Source: Bog-756 sp963745955
GTDB taxonomy: Bacteria > Actinomycetota > Acidimicrobiia > Acidimicrobiales > RAAP-2
Assembly (NCBI GenBank): GCA_963745955.1
Contig: CAVUZI010000008.1
Span: forward strand, 558,001-622,000
Reading direction: 5' to 3'
Length of the DNA: 64,000 bases
The notes beneath the pieces were generated by a model that was given only the letters and a program-made list of their open reading frames with translations, ran no database searches and was not told where the DNA came from. The position numbers and the translations under genes are program-made. Positions within the stretch are counted from its first letter, which is position 1. Each line of letters starts with the position of its first letter. This document shows positions 9,041-16,330 of the stretch, one piece after another.

Positions 9041-9912
9041 GATTGGCGGCCACCATCGCATCGGTCATCGCCGGCGTAGCCTTCTCGGCTGTTCCTGCAC
9101 GAGCTTCAGCCTCCGGGGGCGATGGACCCGGTGGCATCGTTCACGTTGGCGTATCGAACGGTGGATCCGGGAGTGGGAGCCCAGGAGGGGGAGCGAGCGG
9201 TCAAGGTCGGGGGCAGAGTTCGAGCCCATGGATTTGCATATACACCGAGCTCATCCTCAACGATGGGGGAGGAATCGCGCCGGGAGGTCCCACTCCGGGG
9301 AGCTGGTACTCGGTGACGTGCACGGATCAGACAACCGGGGCCAGCGTTACCCAAACCGAGTGGATCCCGGACAAATCTGCCACCTCCATTCCCGCAGTCA
9401 ATCCCTATGCGGTGGCTCTCGAGGCTGAGAACTCGCTCCGGCTGCCCTCGCCGACCGGCTACTTCAACCCACCTGGCGTCTCCGTGGTGAACCTGCCCAC
9501 TTGGTTTTGGATCAATGCCGAACTCTGGCACCCCTACTCCGTTACGGCAACGGTTGGGTCGGTGAGTGCGACGGCGGTGGCCACGCCAGTAGCGGTGACC
9601 TGGTCGACAGGTGACGGTGGGGTGACCACGTGCGACGGGCCGGGGATCCCGTTCGACCAGGACCGTTCATCGTCTCAGCAATCAACCTATTGCTCCCACG
9701 AGTACACCACCTCCTCGCTGGGACAACCTTCACTGGACGGCAACCCAAATGACGAGGCCTTCACTGTGTCGATCACTATCGACTGGTCCGTGTCCTGGTC
9801 AGCTCAAGGCGACTCCGGGGGAGGAGATCTGCCCTCGTTGGTCACGTCTTCCTCGAGGAGCGTGCGTGTTGAGCAGGTGGAGAGCATCAATTCCGATGGT
9901 CCGTCAACATGA
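9025..9912 (+). CDS. Secreted protein of the Tad operon, function unknown
   Basis: The 295-residue protein begins MRSTLRLAATIASVIAGVAF and has a signal peptide cleaved near AVPARASA. A Gly/Ser-rich stretch follows (about 30-65), then a beta-rich region with paired cysteines (WICIYTELILNDGG, SVTCTDQTTGA, VTTCDGPGIP, TYCSHEYTTSS). No domain is recognised with certainty; the WSTGDGG piece is reminiscent of PKD-like repeats. It overlaps the upstream lipoprotein by 16 bases and the downstream cpaB-like gene by four, so it belongs to the operon. An extracellular or wall-bound accessory role is inferred only from position and signal peptide. Confidence 0.65.
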   Translation: MRSTLRLAATIASVIAGVAFSAVPARASASGGDGPGGIVHVGVSNGGSGSGSPGGGASGQGRGQSSSPWICIYTELILNDGGGIAPGGPTPGSWYSVTCTDQTTGASVTQTEWIPDKSATSIPAVNPYAVALEAENSLRLPSPTGYFNPPGVSVVNLPTWFWINAELWHPYSVTATVGSVSATAVATPVAVTWSTGDGGVTTCDGPGIPFDQDRSSSQQSTYCSHEYTTSSLGQPSLDGNPNDEAFTVSITIDWSVSWSAQGDSGGGDLPSLVTSSSRSVRVEQVESINSDGPST

Positions 9913-10709
9913 CCTCTCTTCTCGAACGCGACCAACCGCCCCCCCATACGGCGCCCGGGAGGAGTGTCAGATCCCGACTGCCATTGCCCACCCGAAGCAG
10001 GAGACCAGTTCTGGTGCTGGCGTCGTTGGTGATGGTCTTCTCGAGCATCGCCGTCTTTGCCGACATCTACGCGTCGGCGAACCGCCAGACGCCGGTCCTG
10101 ATAGTCACCCAGGCGATCCAACAGGGACAAAAGCTGAGTGGAAGTGAGCTCGGAGAGGCAAGTGTCTCGATCTCGAGCGGAGTCAGCCCCATACCGGTGG
10201 CGGACGCGACGGAGCTGGTGGGCCAGCGCGCCGCATTCACCATCCCTGCCGGCAGCCTTCTGACAGCCGCCGATGTGACCGATTCCCAGCCAATCGTTGC
10301 CGGGGATGCGATCGTAGGCATGGCGCTGAAGGCGGGTCAGCTGCCGGCTGCGGGTGTCGAGTCCGGGGACGAGGTGATGGTTGTCCAAACGGCTAGCTTG
10401 GGCGCCCCTCTGGACTCACCCTTGAGCGCTGGCGGTAGTTCGGGCACCGTTCGGGCGTCAACAGGTGTTCTCGTGCCCGAAGCGCTCGTCTTCGACGTCG
10501 AGGCGCCGCCGACAGACTCAGAATCGAGTGCGTCGCAGTTGGTTTCGGTTGAGGTGTCGTCGACGCTGGCGGCGGCGGTCTCCACCGCAGCGGCCGCGGA
10601 CCAAGTAAGTCTCGTGTTGCTCCCTTCCGATTCTGGCGGGCCTCGACCCATCCATCTGGGTGACCCCACGCCCGACCGGAATGGACCTGTCGTCGGCAGG
10701 CGCTCATGA
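9909..10709 (+). CDS. cpaB: CpaB/RcpC-like SAF-domain pilus assembly protein
   Basis: The 266-residue protein has one membrane segment at about 32-52 (PVLVLASLVMVFSSIAVFAD), then a SAF domain (about 60-125: TPVLIVTQAIQQGQKLSGSE, then LVGQRAAFTIPAGSLLTAAD), then IVGMALKAGQLPAAGVESGDEV, which resembles the RcpC/CpaB continuation. CpaB proteins stabilise Flp pili in the envelope. In Gram-positive organisms without a secretin it may instead bind the cell wall. It overlaps both neighbours by four bases, indicating translational coupling. Confidence 0.8.
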   Translation: MTSLLERDQPPPHTAPGRSVRSRLPLPTRSRRPVLVLASLVMVFSSIAVFADIYASANRQTPVLIVTQAIQQGQKLSGSELGEASVSISSGVSPIPVADATELVGQRAAFTIPAGSLLTAADVTDSQPIVAGDAIVGMALKAGQLPAAGVESGDEVMVVQTASLGAPLDSPLSAGGSSGTVRASTGVLVPEALVFDVEAPPTDSESSASQLVSVEVSSTLAAAVSTAAAADQVSLVLLPSDSGGPRPIHLGDPTPDRNGPVVGRRS

Positions 10710-11593
10710 CGATCGTTGGCTTTGCTTCCGTAAAAGGTTCGCCGGGGGTGACCACCCTCGCGTGCCTCGTCGGAGCAACGTGGCCGGTGCAGCACAAAGT
10801 GGTGGTGGTAGAAGGCGATCCAAGTGGAGGAGATCTTGCGGCACGATTTCAGCTCTCGTCCCGAGCCGGATGGCCGTCGTTCATCGCCACCGTTCGTCGT
10901 GCGGGTGTAAGTATCGACTTCGAATCTCATCTTCAACAGCTCCCCGGTGGCCTGGATGTTCTGGTTGGAACCAAAGGGCTCGAGGGCGACGAGGGAATGC
11001 GGTCGATAGATGCGCTCCTCTCCTGTGTGGACGCCTCTCCGGATGGAGCTTGGGATGTCCTGGTGGATCTGGGCAGGATCATTCCGGGTGAATCGGTCGG
11101 GTGGATGGAACATGCCGACTGTGTGGTCCTTTGCGCAAGGAGTGACGCAGCCTCTCTCGTGCACGTCCGAGAGAAGGCACCGACGATCTTGGAGCAGTGC
11201 CATGGAAGAGCGTGGCTCGCAGTTGTAGGAAGCGGGAGCTATTCACGCCCAGAAATCGAACAGTTCACGGGGCTCTCCGTAATCGGAGTGTGTCCCTACG
11301 ACCAAGCCGCTGCCGCGGTAGCCACCGGTCAGAGGAGCGGTGGCCGCCGCCTGCACCGTTCGCCCCTTGTGTCCACGACCGCCAGCATTGCGTCGATCCT
11401 GGTCCGGGGCTCCACCGGTTCAGGCGATCAAATGTCGCCGGGTGTACCGGAGCCCGAGCTGATTGCCGCAGCTCGACCTATTCCGAGCCGCTCCCTCGAT
11501 TGGGTGAGCAGCGTCTGGCCTCTTTCGCGGTCGAAATCGAAGCCCCGAACGAGCTCGATCGGTCAACCGTCACCTGAGAAGGCCCTCAAATGA
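10706..11593 (+). CDS. cpaE: CpaE-like MinD/ParA-family ATPase of the Tad system
   Basis: The 295-residue protein opens with MTIVGFASVKGSPGVTTLAC, a deviant Walker A. The first lysine of the ParA/MinD motif is present, but the P-loop lysine before TT is replaced by valine, as seen in some CpaE/TadZ proteins. VVVVEGDPSGGDLAARF corresponds to the switch I/A' region, and DVLVDLGRI is a Walker B-like stretch. The last 60 residues are basic and low-complexity. TadZ/CpaE positions the Tad machinery. Loss of the catalytic lysine suggests weak or no ATP hydrolysis. It is coupled by four-base overlaps to cpaB and cpaF. Confidence 0.8.
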   Translation: MTIVGFASVKGSPGVTTLACLVGATWPVQHKVVVVEGDPSGGDLAARFQLSSRAGWPSFIATVRRAGVSIDFESHLQQLPGGLDVLVGTKGLEGDEGMRSIDALLSCVDASPDGAWDVLVDLGRIIPGESVGWMEHADCVVLCARSDAASLVHVREKAPTILEQCHGRAWLAVVGSGSYSRPEIEQFTGLSVIGVCPYDQAAAAVATGQRSGGRRLHRSPLVSTTASIASILVRGSTGSGDQMSPGVPEPELIAAARPIPSRSLDWVSSVWPLSRSKSKPRTSSIGQPSPEKALK

Positions 11594-12978
11594 CCCCGCT
11601 TCTTGCGAAAGCGATCCGCGAGCTGGTGGCCGAGGACTTGGCTACCCCTCAGGCAGCTGGTCTCGTGGCCGACGATCGCCGTGAGTTTGCTCGCCAGCAA
11701 GTCTTCGCTCACCTCGACGAGCTGACGTCGGACTCGGATGGTGGGTGGCTCCCTTTTGAGAGCACGGAGGACGAACAACAGCTTGCACAGGCCGTGCTTG
11801 ATGCATTGTTCGGCATGGGTCGGCTCCAGGCCCTGATCGACGATCCGGAGATTGAGAACATCGATATAAACGGATGCGACCGCGTGTGGGCGACCTTTGC
11901 AAACGGGTCCAAGCAACTGATGCAGCCAATAGCTGATTCCGATCAAGAGCTCATCGATCTGGTCCGCTCAGCGGCCAGTCGTTTCGGGCTCTCCGAGCGG
12001 CGATTCGATCTTGCCCGTCCCGAACTGGACCTGCGCTTGCCAGATGGTAGTCGGCTGTCAGCATTGATGGCGGTTACGGCGCGACCTTCAGTGTCAATCC
12101 GGCGGCATCGATATTCCGACCTCTCCCTCGCCGACCTCACAGACATGGGAACTCTCGACGCGGACCTTGCCTCGTTTCTGGGTGCAGCCGTAAGGGCGAG
12201 AAAGAACATCGTGGTTTCCGGCGCAATGAACTCCGGGAAGACAACGCTCCTGCGAGCGCTTGCAGCCGAAATACCTCCGCGGGAGCGGATTGTTACCATC
12301 GAACAGGCATTTGAGCTCGGTTTGGATGCTGTTCCTGACCGGCACCCGGACATGGTCGCACTCGAAGCACGGCCGGCCAATCTGGAGGAGGTCGGGCTGA
12401 TTTCCGTTGCCGATCTGGTCAGGCGAGCCCTCCGCATGAACGCGGACAGGGTGATCGTGGGCGAGGTGCTCGGCGACGAGATACTGCCCATGCTCAATGC
12501 CATGAGTCAGGGCCGCTCCGGCTCGATGTGCACGATTCATGCCGACTCTTCAGCTGGTGTCTTCAGGCGGATTGCCTCCTACGCCGTGCAAGCACAGGAA
12601 CGGCTGCCGCTCGAGGCAAGCAATCTTCTCGTTGCCGGCGCCATCCACTTTGTCGTCCACCTCGATTCTGAAATGCAGGACGGCGATTGGCCTGCGCAGG
12701 GTACTTCCGGCGTATCCGGTTGGTTGACGCCGGATCGCCTCGAAGCCAGCTTCGATCTTCACCAGTTTCCACCGACGGGGGCTCGTCAGCGGTTCGTGTC
12801 CTCAGTCCGTGAAGTAGTGGACGCCGAGGGCGTGCAGGTCATTTCGAACGAGGTATTTCAGCCCGGAGCTGGCCGCCGAGCAACTCCATCGTCACCGTTC
12901 AGAACCGCAACCCTGAACGAGCTGGAGAGTTTCGGCTACAGGCCATATTCCTCGAACATTGCCGGGATGAGGCTATGA
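11590..12978 (+). CDS. cpaF: CpaF/TadA secretion ATPase
   Basis: The 462-residue ATPase powers assembly of the Tad pilus. Motifs run in the order of the family: N-terminal DDPEIENIDINGCDRVWA, RLSALMAVTARPSVSIRRH, Walker A GAMNSGKTT at about residue 214, the Asp box IVTIEQAFELGLD, and Walker B with RMNADRVIVGEVLGDEILPM. The His box is MSQGRSGSMCTIHADSSAGV. The length matches TadA (about 420-470). Acidic Gln in IEQ replaces the more common IED, a minor deviation. It overlaps cpaE and tadB by four bases each. Confidence 0.93.
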   Translation: MTPLLAKAIRELVAEDLATPQAAGLVADDRREFARQQVFAHLDELTSDSDGGWLPFESTEDEQQLAQAVLDALFGMGRLQALIDDPEIENIDINGCDRVWATFANGSKQLMQPIADSDQELIDLVRSAASRFGLSERRFDLARPELDLRLPDGSRLSALMAVTARPSVSIRRHRYSDLSLADLTDMGTLDADLASFLGAAVRARKNIVVSGAMNSGKTTLLRALAAEIPPRERIVTIEQAFELGLDAVPDRHPDMVALEARPANLEEVGLISVADLVRRALRMNADRVIVGEVLGDEILPMLNAMSQGRSGSMCTIHADSSAGVFRRIASYAVQAQERLPLEASNLLVAGAIHFVVHLDSEMQDGDWPAQGTSGVSGWLTPDRLEASFDLHQFPPTGARQRFVSSVREVVDAEGVQVISNEVFQPGAGRRATPSSPFRTATLNELESFGYRPYSSNIAGMRL

Positions 12979-13826
12979 GACCGTTGTTGATCCTCAGCAG
13001 CGGTCTGTGTTTCGGAGTCGGAGCCTTTGGAATCATTTCCATGTGGAAGACCGGTGGGCATATGGGACGAACCTCCACCGGAACGGAACGGGCGATCATG
13101 CGTTTGCGAAATCGGATCCCCTCGCTGGCACTGTCTGCTCTCTCCGGTGTGGTGGTCGGTCTGGCCACAGGATGGCCCATAGCGATTCCGATCACAGCCG
13201 TCGCCGTATTCGGGCTTCCAAGGCTGTTCGGGCAGACAGCCGGTTCGGTCTCCATCGAGAAGATCGAGTCCATTGCCACGTGGACAGAGATGCTGCAGAG
13301 CACCCTTGCGGCGTCGGCCGGGCTCAGCCAGGCGATTGTCGCCACCGCCCCCTTGAGTCCTCCCCCAATTCGAGGCGCAGCGAGCCGTCTTTCCGGCCGA
13401 CTGAGTGCCGGAATGCCCCCGAACGATGCCTTCCTTCAGTTCGCGGACGAGATCGCGGACCCGTGCGCCGATCGCGTCGTGTGCGCCCTCCAGCTGGCCG
13501 TATCTTCGCGTGCCCAACGAATGGGCGATCTACTCGCAGCACTGGCCGAATCGACGAGGGATGAGGTTGCCCTCCGCCTGCGGATCGAAACCAGCCGGGC
13601 GTCTGTTCGAAGCGGAGTCAGGACTGTTCTGGTGTTCTCCGTTGCTTTTGTGGTCGGATTGGCCGCTCTGGCTCATCCATATCTGTCACCGTTCGACTCG
13701 GTTGAGGGGCAATTCGTGTTGGCCATCGTCGGGGTCATGTATGCAACGGGCCTGACCCTGATGGTGGTCCTGGCCCGCCCTCCTGCGCCGGTCAGGTTGC
13801 TTGGTCGTCAGGTCTCAGAGCGATGA
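12975..13826 (+). CDS. tadB: TadB inner-membrane platform protein
   Basis: The 283-residue protein has hydrophobic segments at about 3-23, 46-80 and near the C-terminus (about 215-235 and 245-265), flanking a cytoplasmic T2SSF-type domain. That domain contains IATWTEMLQSTLAASAGLSQAI and the conserved family stretch DRVVCALQLAVSSRAQRMGD. TadB and TadC form the membrane platform turned by the TadA ATPase. The length and the pairing with tadC are as expected. Four-base overlaps occur at both ends. Confidence 0.9.
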   Translation: MRPLLILSSGLCFGVGAFGIISMWKTGGHMGRTSTGTERAIMRLRNRIPSLALSALSGVVVGLATGWPIAIPITAVAVFGLPRLFGQTAGSVSIEKIESIATWTEMLQSTLAASAGLSQAIVATAPLSPPPIRGAASRLSGRLSAGMPPNDAFLQFADEIADPCADRVVCALQLAVSSRAQRMGDLLAALAESTRDEVALRLRIETSRASVRSGVRTVLVFSVAFVVGLAALAHPYLSPFDSVEGQFVLAIVGVMYATGLTLMVVLARPPAPVRLLGRQVSER

Positions 13827-14725
13827 CTGTTGTCGTCATCCTCGGAGCCTTGGCCGGCCTCGGTTGTATCGGAGTAGTCAAGGGCGTACACCCCTCGCCG
13901 CCTTCCTTGGAATCGATCTCCGCCACCATGAGCAAACCTTCGCCGGCCAGCGTCGGCTCTACGGGAGGGCTGAATGTTTCGATGACGGCAGGCAAGAGGC
14001 TGGTCGACTGGGTGGGCGGTACCGCGGTTGCGTCTCACCCGACGTGGCTCGCCCTCTTCCCCTCACTTGCCATTACTGGAGAGTCACCCGAAGGGCTGGC
14101 CTCCAAGGTGCTGGTAGTGGGCGGAGCCGGACTGCTCGCTCCCCCGATTGTAGGGCTGGCGACACAACTGGGCGGATTCCCGGTGAGTCCGGTGGTGGTG
14201 ATTCTGATTTCGGCCATCGCTGCCCCTGCGGCAGCCTGTGTCCCCGTTGCCACGGTGCTCAGTCGGGCGCGAGACCGGCGTCGTCATTTCCGCATCGTGA
14301 TTGGCTCATTCGTCGACCTGGTGGTCCTCAGCTTGGCGGGAGGCGTCGGTATCGAGGGTGCATTGCTTGCTGCATCGCGAGTGAGCGACGATTGGGCGGC
14401 AACTCGAATGGCGAGGGCCCTCTCGATGGCACGAGACAGCGGGCAGTCGCCATGGGCAGGTTTGGGCCAACTCGGCGCTGAGATAGCTGTACCCGAACTG
14501 GTTGAGCTTTCTACAACCCTGGAACTGGCCGGAACCGAAGGGGCGCGGATTCGCCAGTCCCTCAGTTCGCGGGCGGTCTCCTTGCGTCGCCACGAGCAGG
14601 CTGATGCCGAATCGGCCGCCAACACGATGACCGAACGGTTGTTTCTGCCTGGTGCCCTTCTGCTTTTCGGGTTTCTGCTGTTCATCGGATATCCCGCCTT
14701 CAGTCGCATCATCGGGGGCTTCTGA
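13823..14725 (+). CDS. tadC: TadC inner-membrane platform protein
   Basis: The 300-residue protein has an N-terminal membrane helix (TVVVILGALAGLGCIGVV), two central helices (about 90-115 and 118-145), a T2SSF domain (FVDLVVLSLAGGVGIEGALL to IRQSLSSRAVSLRRHEQADAE) and a C-terminal helix pair (RLFLPGALLLFGFLLFIGYP). This is the TadC arrangement. It partners TadB in the platform. The small pilin gene follows after an 81-base gap, the longest in the operon, which could hold a processing site or a pilin-specific ribosome site. Confidence 0.9.
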   Translation: MTVVVILGALAGLGCIGVVKGVHPSPPSLESISATMSKPSPASVGSTGGLNVSMTAGKRLVDWVGGTAVASHPTWLALFPSLAITGESPEGLASKVLVVGGAGLLAPPIVGLATQLGGFPVSPVVVILISAIAAPAAACVPVATVLSRARDRRRHFRIVIGSFVDLVVLSLAGGVGIEGALLAASRVSDDWAATRMARALSMARDSGQSPWAGLGQLGAEIAVPELVELSTTLELAGTEGARIRQSLSSRAVSLRRHEQADAESAANTMTERLFLPGALLLFGFLLFIGYPAFSRIIGGF

Positions 14726-14806
14726 TGCAGACGGTTGCGCCGATTGATCCACAACCCGCGTCCGGCAAACCTCGCTCAGTAATCACACATGAAGGGAGCA
14801 TTGGAA

Positions 14807-14998
14807 ATGCCAAACCAAATCGTCGTCATATGGACATATCTACGAGCTCGCGTGGGAGCACGTGGTGGGTGGGGCGAGGCAGGTTCGATCGTGGAGACGG
14901 TCATCATTACGGCAGTCTTCGCAGCATTGGCAATTGCCGTCGGCGCGATCATCGTGGCGAAGGTGACGGCGAAGACCCACTCGATCAATCTCAACTAG
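14807..14998 (+). CDS. flp: Small Flp-like pilin
   Basis: The 63-residue peptide has a basic leader, then EAGSIVETVIITAVFAALAI. A glutamate sits five residues after the likely processing site and a single hydrophobic helix follows. It ends in KTHSINLN. This layout (leader, Glu at +5, one helix, tiny tail) fits the Flp/Tad major pilin. AAGGGAG lies about 11-17 bases upstream of the ATG at 14807, so this start is preferred to the ATG at 14789. Processing needs a prepilin peptidase. None is in this operon; the only candidate in the window is the PilD-like gene at 50649-51464. Confidence 0.8.
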   Translation: MPNQIVVIWTYLRARVGARGGWGEAGSIVETVIITAVFAALAIAVGAIIVAKVTAKTHSINLN

Positions 14999-15129
14999 CA
15001 ACCCACGGCCGGGCGCGTGACGGCGCTTCGCCAGGCCGACAAGCCCGGTGGAAATGGAACGGTAATGCCCCACTGAGCCTGGCCGTTGCCAGGCGCCAGC
15101 GGAACCGAGTCCGCGACGATCACGGCTCC

Positions 15130-15483
15130 ATGATTGTGGAGGCGATATTCGTTATCCCGGTGCTCATGGTCATCTTGATGACGCTGGTCCAATTCGCTCT
15201 TTGGGCTCATGCGGCCCAAGTGGCCCAGCTGGCGGCGTCCGAAGGTGACCAAGCGGCGCGGGCCTTCGGCGGTGGGCCCGCGGCGGGTGAGATCCGCGCC
15301 AACTCGATCCTGCGAGGCCACGGCTCCGACGTTTCGTCCTCCAGCACCGTCGTGACGGTACTGCCAGGCGATATGGCGCGGATCACGGTGACGGGCACCG
15401 CCGTGACCATCCTTCCCGGGCTGTCACTTCCTGTCGGGTCGGTTCAGGTCGGCCCCATCCAGGAGTTCAGAGGATCCGAGTGA
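15130..15483 (+). CDS. tadE: TadE-like pseudopilin, start codon unclear
   Basis: The 117-residue protein (from the ATG at 15130) starts MIVEAIFVIPVLMVILMTLV, the TadE membrane helix, followed by an AAQVAQLAASEGDQAARAF segment and a short beta-rich tail. In-frame residues before the ATG read RRQRNRVRDDHGS. That looks like a genuine class III leader with cleavage at Gly-Ser and Glu at +5, so translation may begin further up. No ATG, GTG or TTG in this frame lies between the pilin stop and 15130; only CTG codons at 15073 and 15079 are available. The end overlaps the next gene by four bases. Confidence 0.75.
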   Translation: MIVEAIFVIPVLMVILMTLVQFALWAHAAQVAQLAASEGDQAARAFGGGPAAGEIRANSILRGHGSDVSSSSTVVTVLPGDMARITVTGTAVTILPGLSLPVGSVQVGPIQEFRGSE

Positions 15484-15902
15484 ACCGGGGAAGGATCCGA
15501 CAAGAGGAAGGCAGCCTCATGATCGAGTTGGCCGTCTTGGCGCCCGTTCTGTTCGTACTCGCCTTGTCCATTGTGGTGTTCGGCCGTGTATCTGAAGCAC
15601 GTCAGGTGGTGGTCGAGGCTTCGCGGGCCGGAGCGCAAGCTGCAGCGGTTCTTCCGGATCCAGGCAGTGCGCAGCAAGGGGCCGCAGACAGTGCGGTGAT
15701 CGGACTCTTCAACGAGTCCCACATTTGTGCGGATCCACAAATCAGCACCGACGTGAGCCACTTCCATCCAGGGGGCTACGTCACCGTGTCCGTGGCTTGT
15801 CAGGTGAGCCTGTCCGATCTGTCAGTGCCCGGGGTCCCTGGCAGCACGACGATCCGGGCTTCGACCACTGCCCCGATCGATCCGTACCGTTCGGTCACTT
15901 GA
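15480..15902 (+). CDS. TadE-like pseudopilin 2
   Basis: The 140-residue protein starts at GTG 15480, four bases inside the previous gene. The leader VNRGRIRQEEG is followed by SLMIELAVLAPVLFVLALSI, again with Glu at +5 and one membrane helix, and then a periplasm-like domain with two cysteines (ESHICADPQIS, TVSVACQVSLSDL). TadE-type minor pseudopilins are thought to prime or cap the Tad pilus. It is a paralogue of the gene just upstream, as is usual for actinobacterial Tad operons. Confidence 0.82.
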   Translation: MNRGRIRQEEGSLMIELAVLAPVLFVLALSIVVFGRVSEARQVVVEASRAGAQAAAVLPDPGSAQQGAADSAVIGLFNESHICADPQISTDVSHFHPGGYVTVSVACQVSLSDLSVPGVPGSTTIRASTTAPIDPYRSVT

Positions 15903-15907
15903 GCGGG

Positions 15908-16330
15908 ATGAGACGCATGCAAAGTCCGGTCTCTCAGGAAGGATCGATCACGGCGTTCACGGTTCTCATGCTCGTCGCGGTATTTGTCCTCATGGGCCTG
16001 GTCGTCGACGGCGGAGCGGTCCTTTCCGCTCAGCAGGCTGCGAGCGATGAAGCGGAGCAGGCGGCTCGGGCTGGTGCTGGAGCACTATCCGTTAACGCCC
16101 TTCGAACCGGAGTCGTTGAGCTCAACCAGGAGGAGGCGATCGCTGCCGCCCAAAAGTTCACCGTCGCCGCCGGGCATCCCGGCATTGCAACCGTGTCGTC
16201 GGGCGTGGTGACCGTGGTGATCCAGTATCGAATCCATACGGAGATCCTGGGGAGTGTGGGGGTTGAGTCCTTGCCGGTGTCGGCGTCGGCCTCCGCGGTC
16301 GATGTCCAAGGCGTGAAGGTGGGCTCGTGA
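15908..16330 (+). CDS. TadG-like (Rv3660c-neighbour type) pseudopilin
   Basis: The 140-residue protein has the leader MRRMQSPVSQEG and the helix SITAFTVLMLVAVFVLMGLV, which lacks the Glu at +5. VDGGAVLSAQQAASDEAEQA follows; this is the Tad/TadG N-terminal motif (helix, Asp-Gly, then an alanine-rich amphipathic helix). The rest is a short beta region. Full TadG proteins carry a von Willebrand domain. This one is short, as in Gram-positive Tad loci. It overlaps the next gene by four bases. Confidence 0.78.
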   Translation: MRRMQSPVSQEGSITAFTVLMLVAVFVLMGLVVDGGAVLSAQQAASDEAEQAARAGAGALSVNALRTGVVELNQEEAIAAAQKFTVAAGHPGIATVSSGVVTVVIQYRIHTEILGSVGVESLPVSASASAVDVQGVKVGS

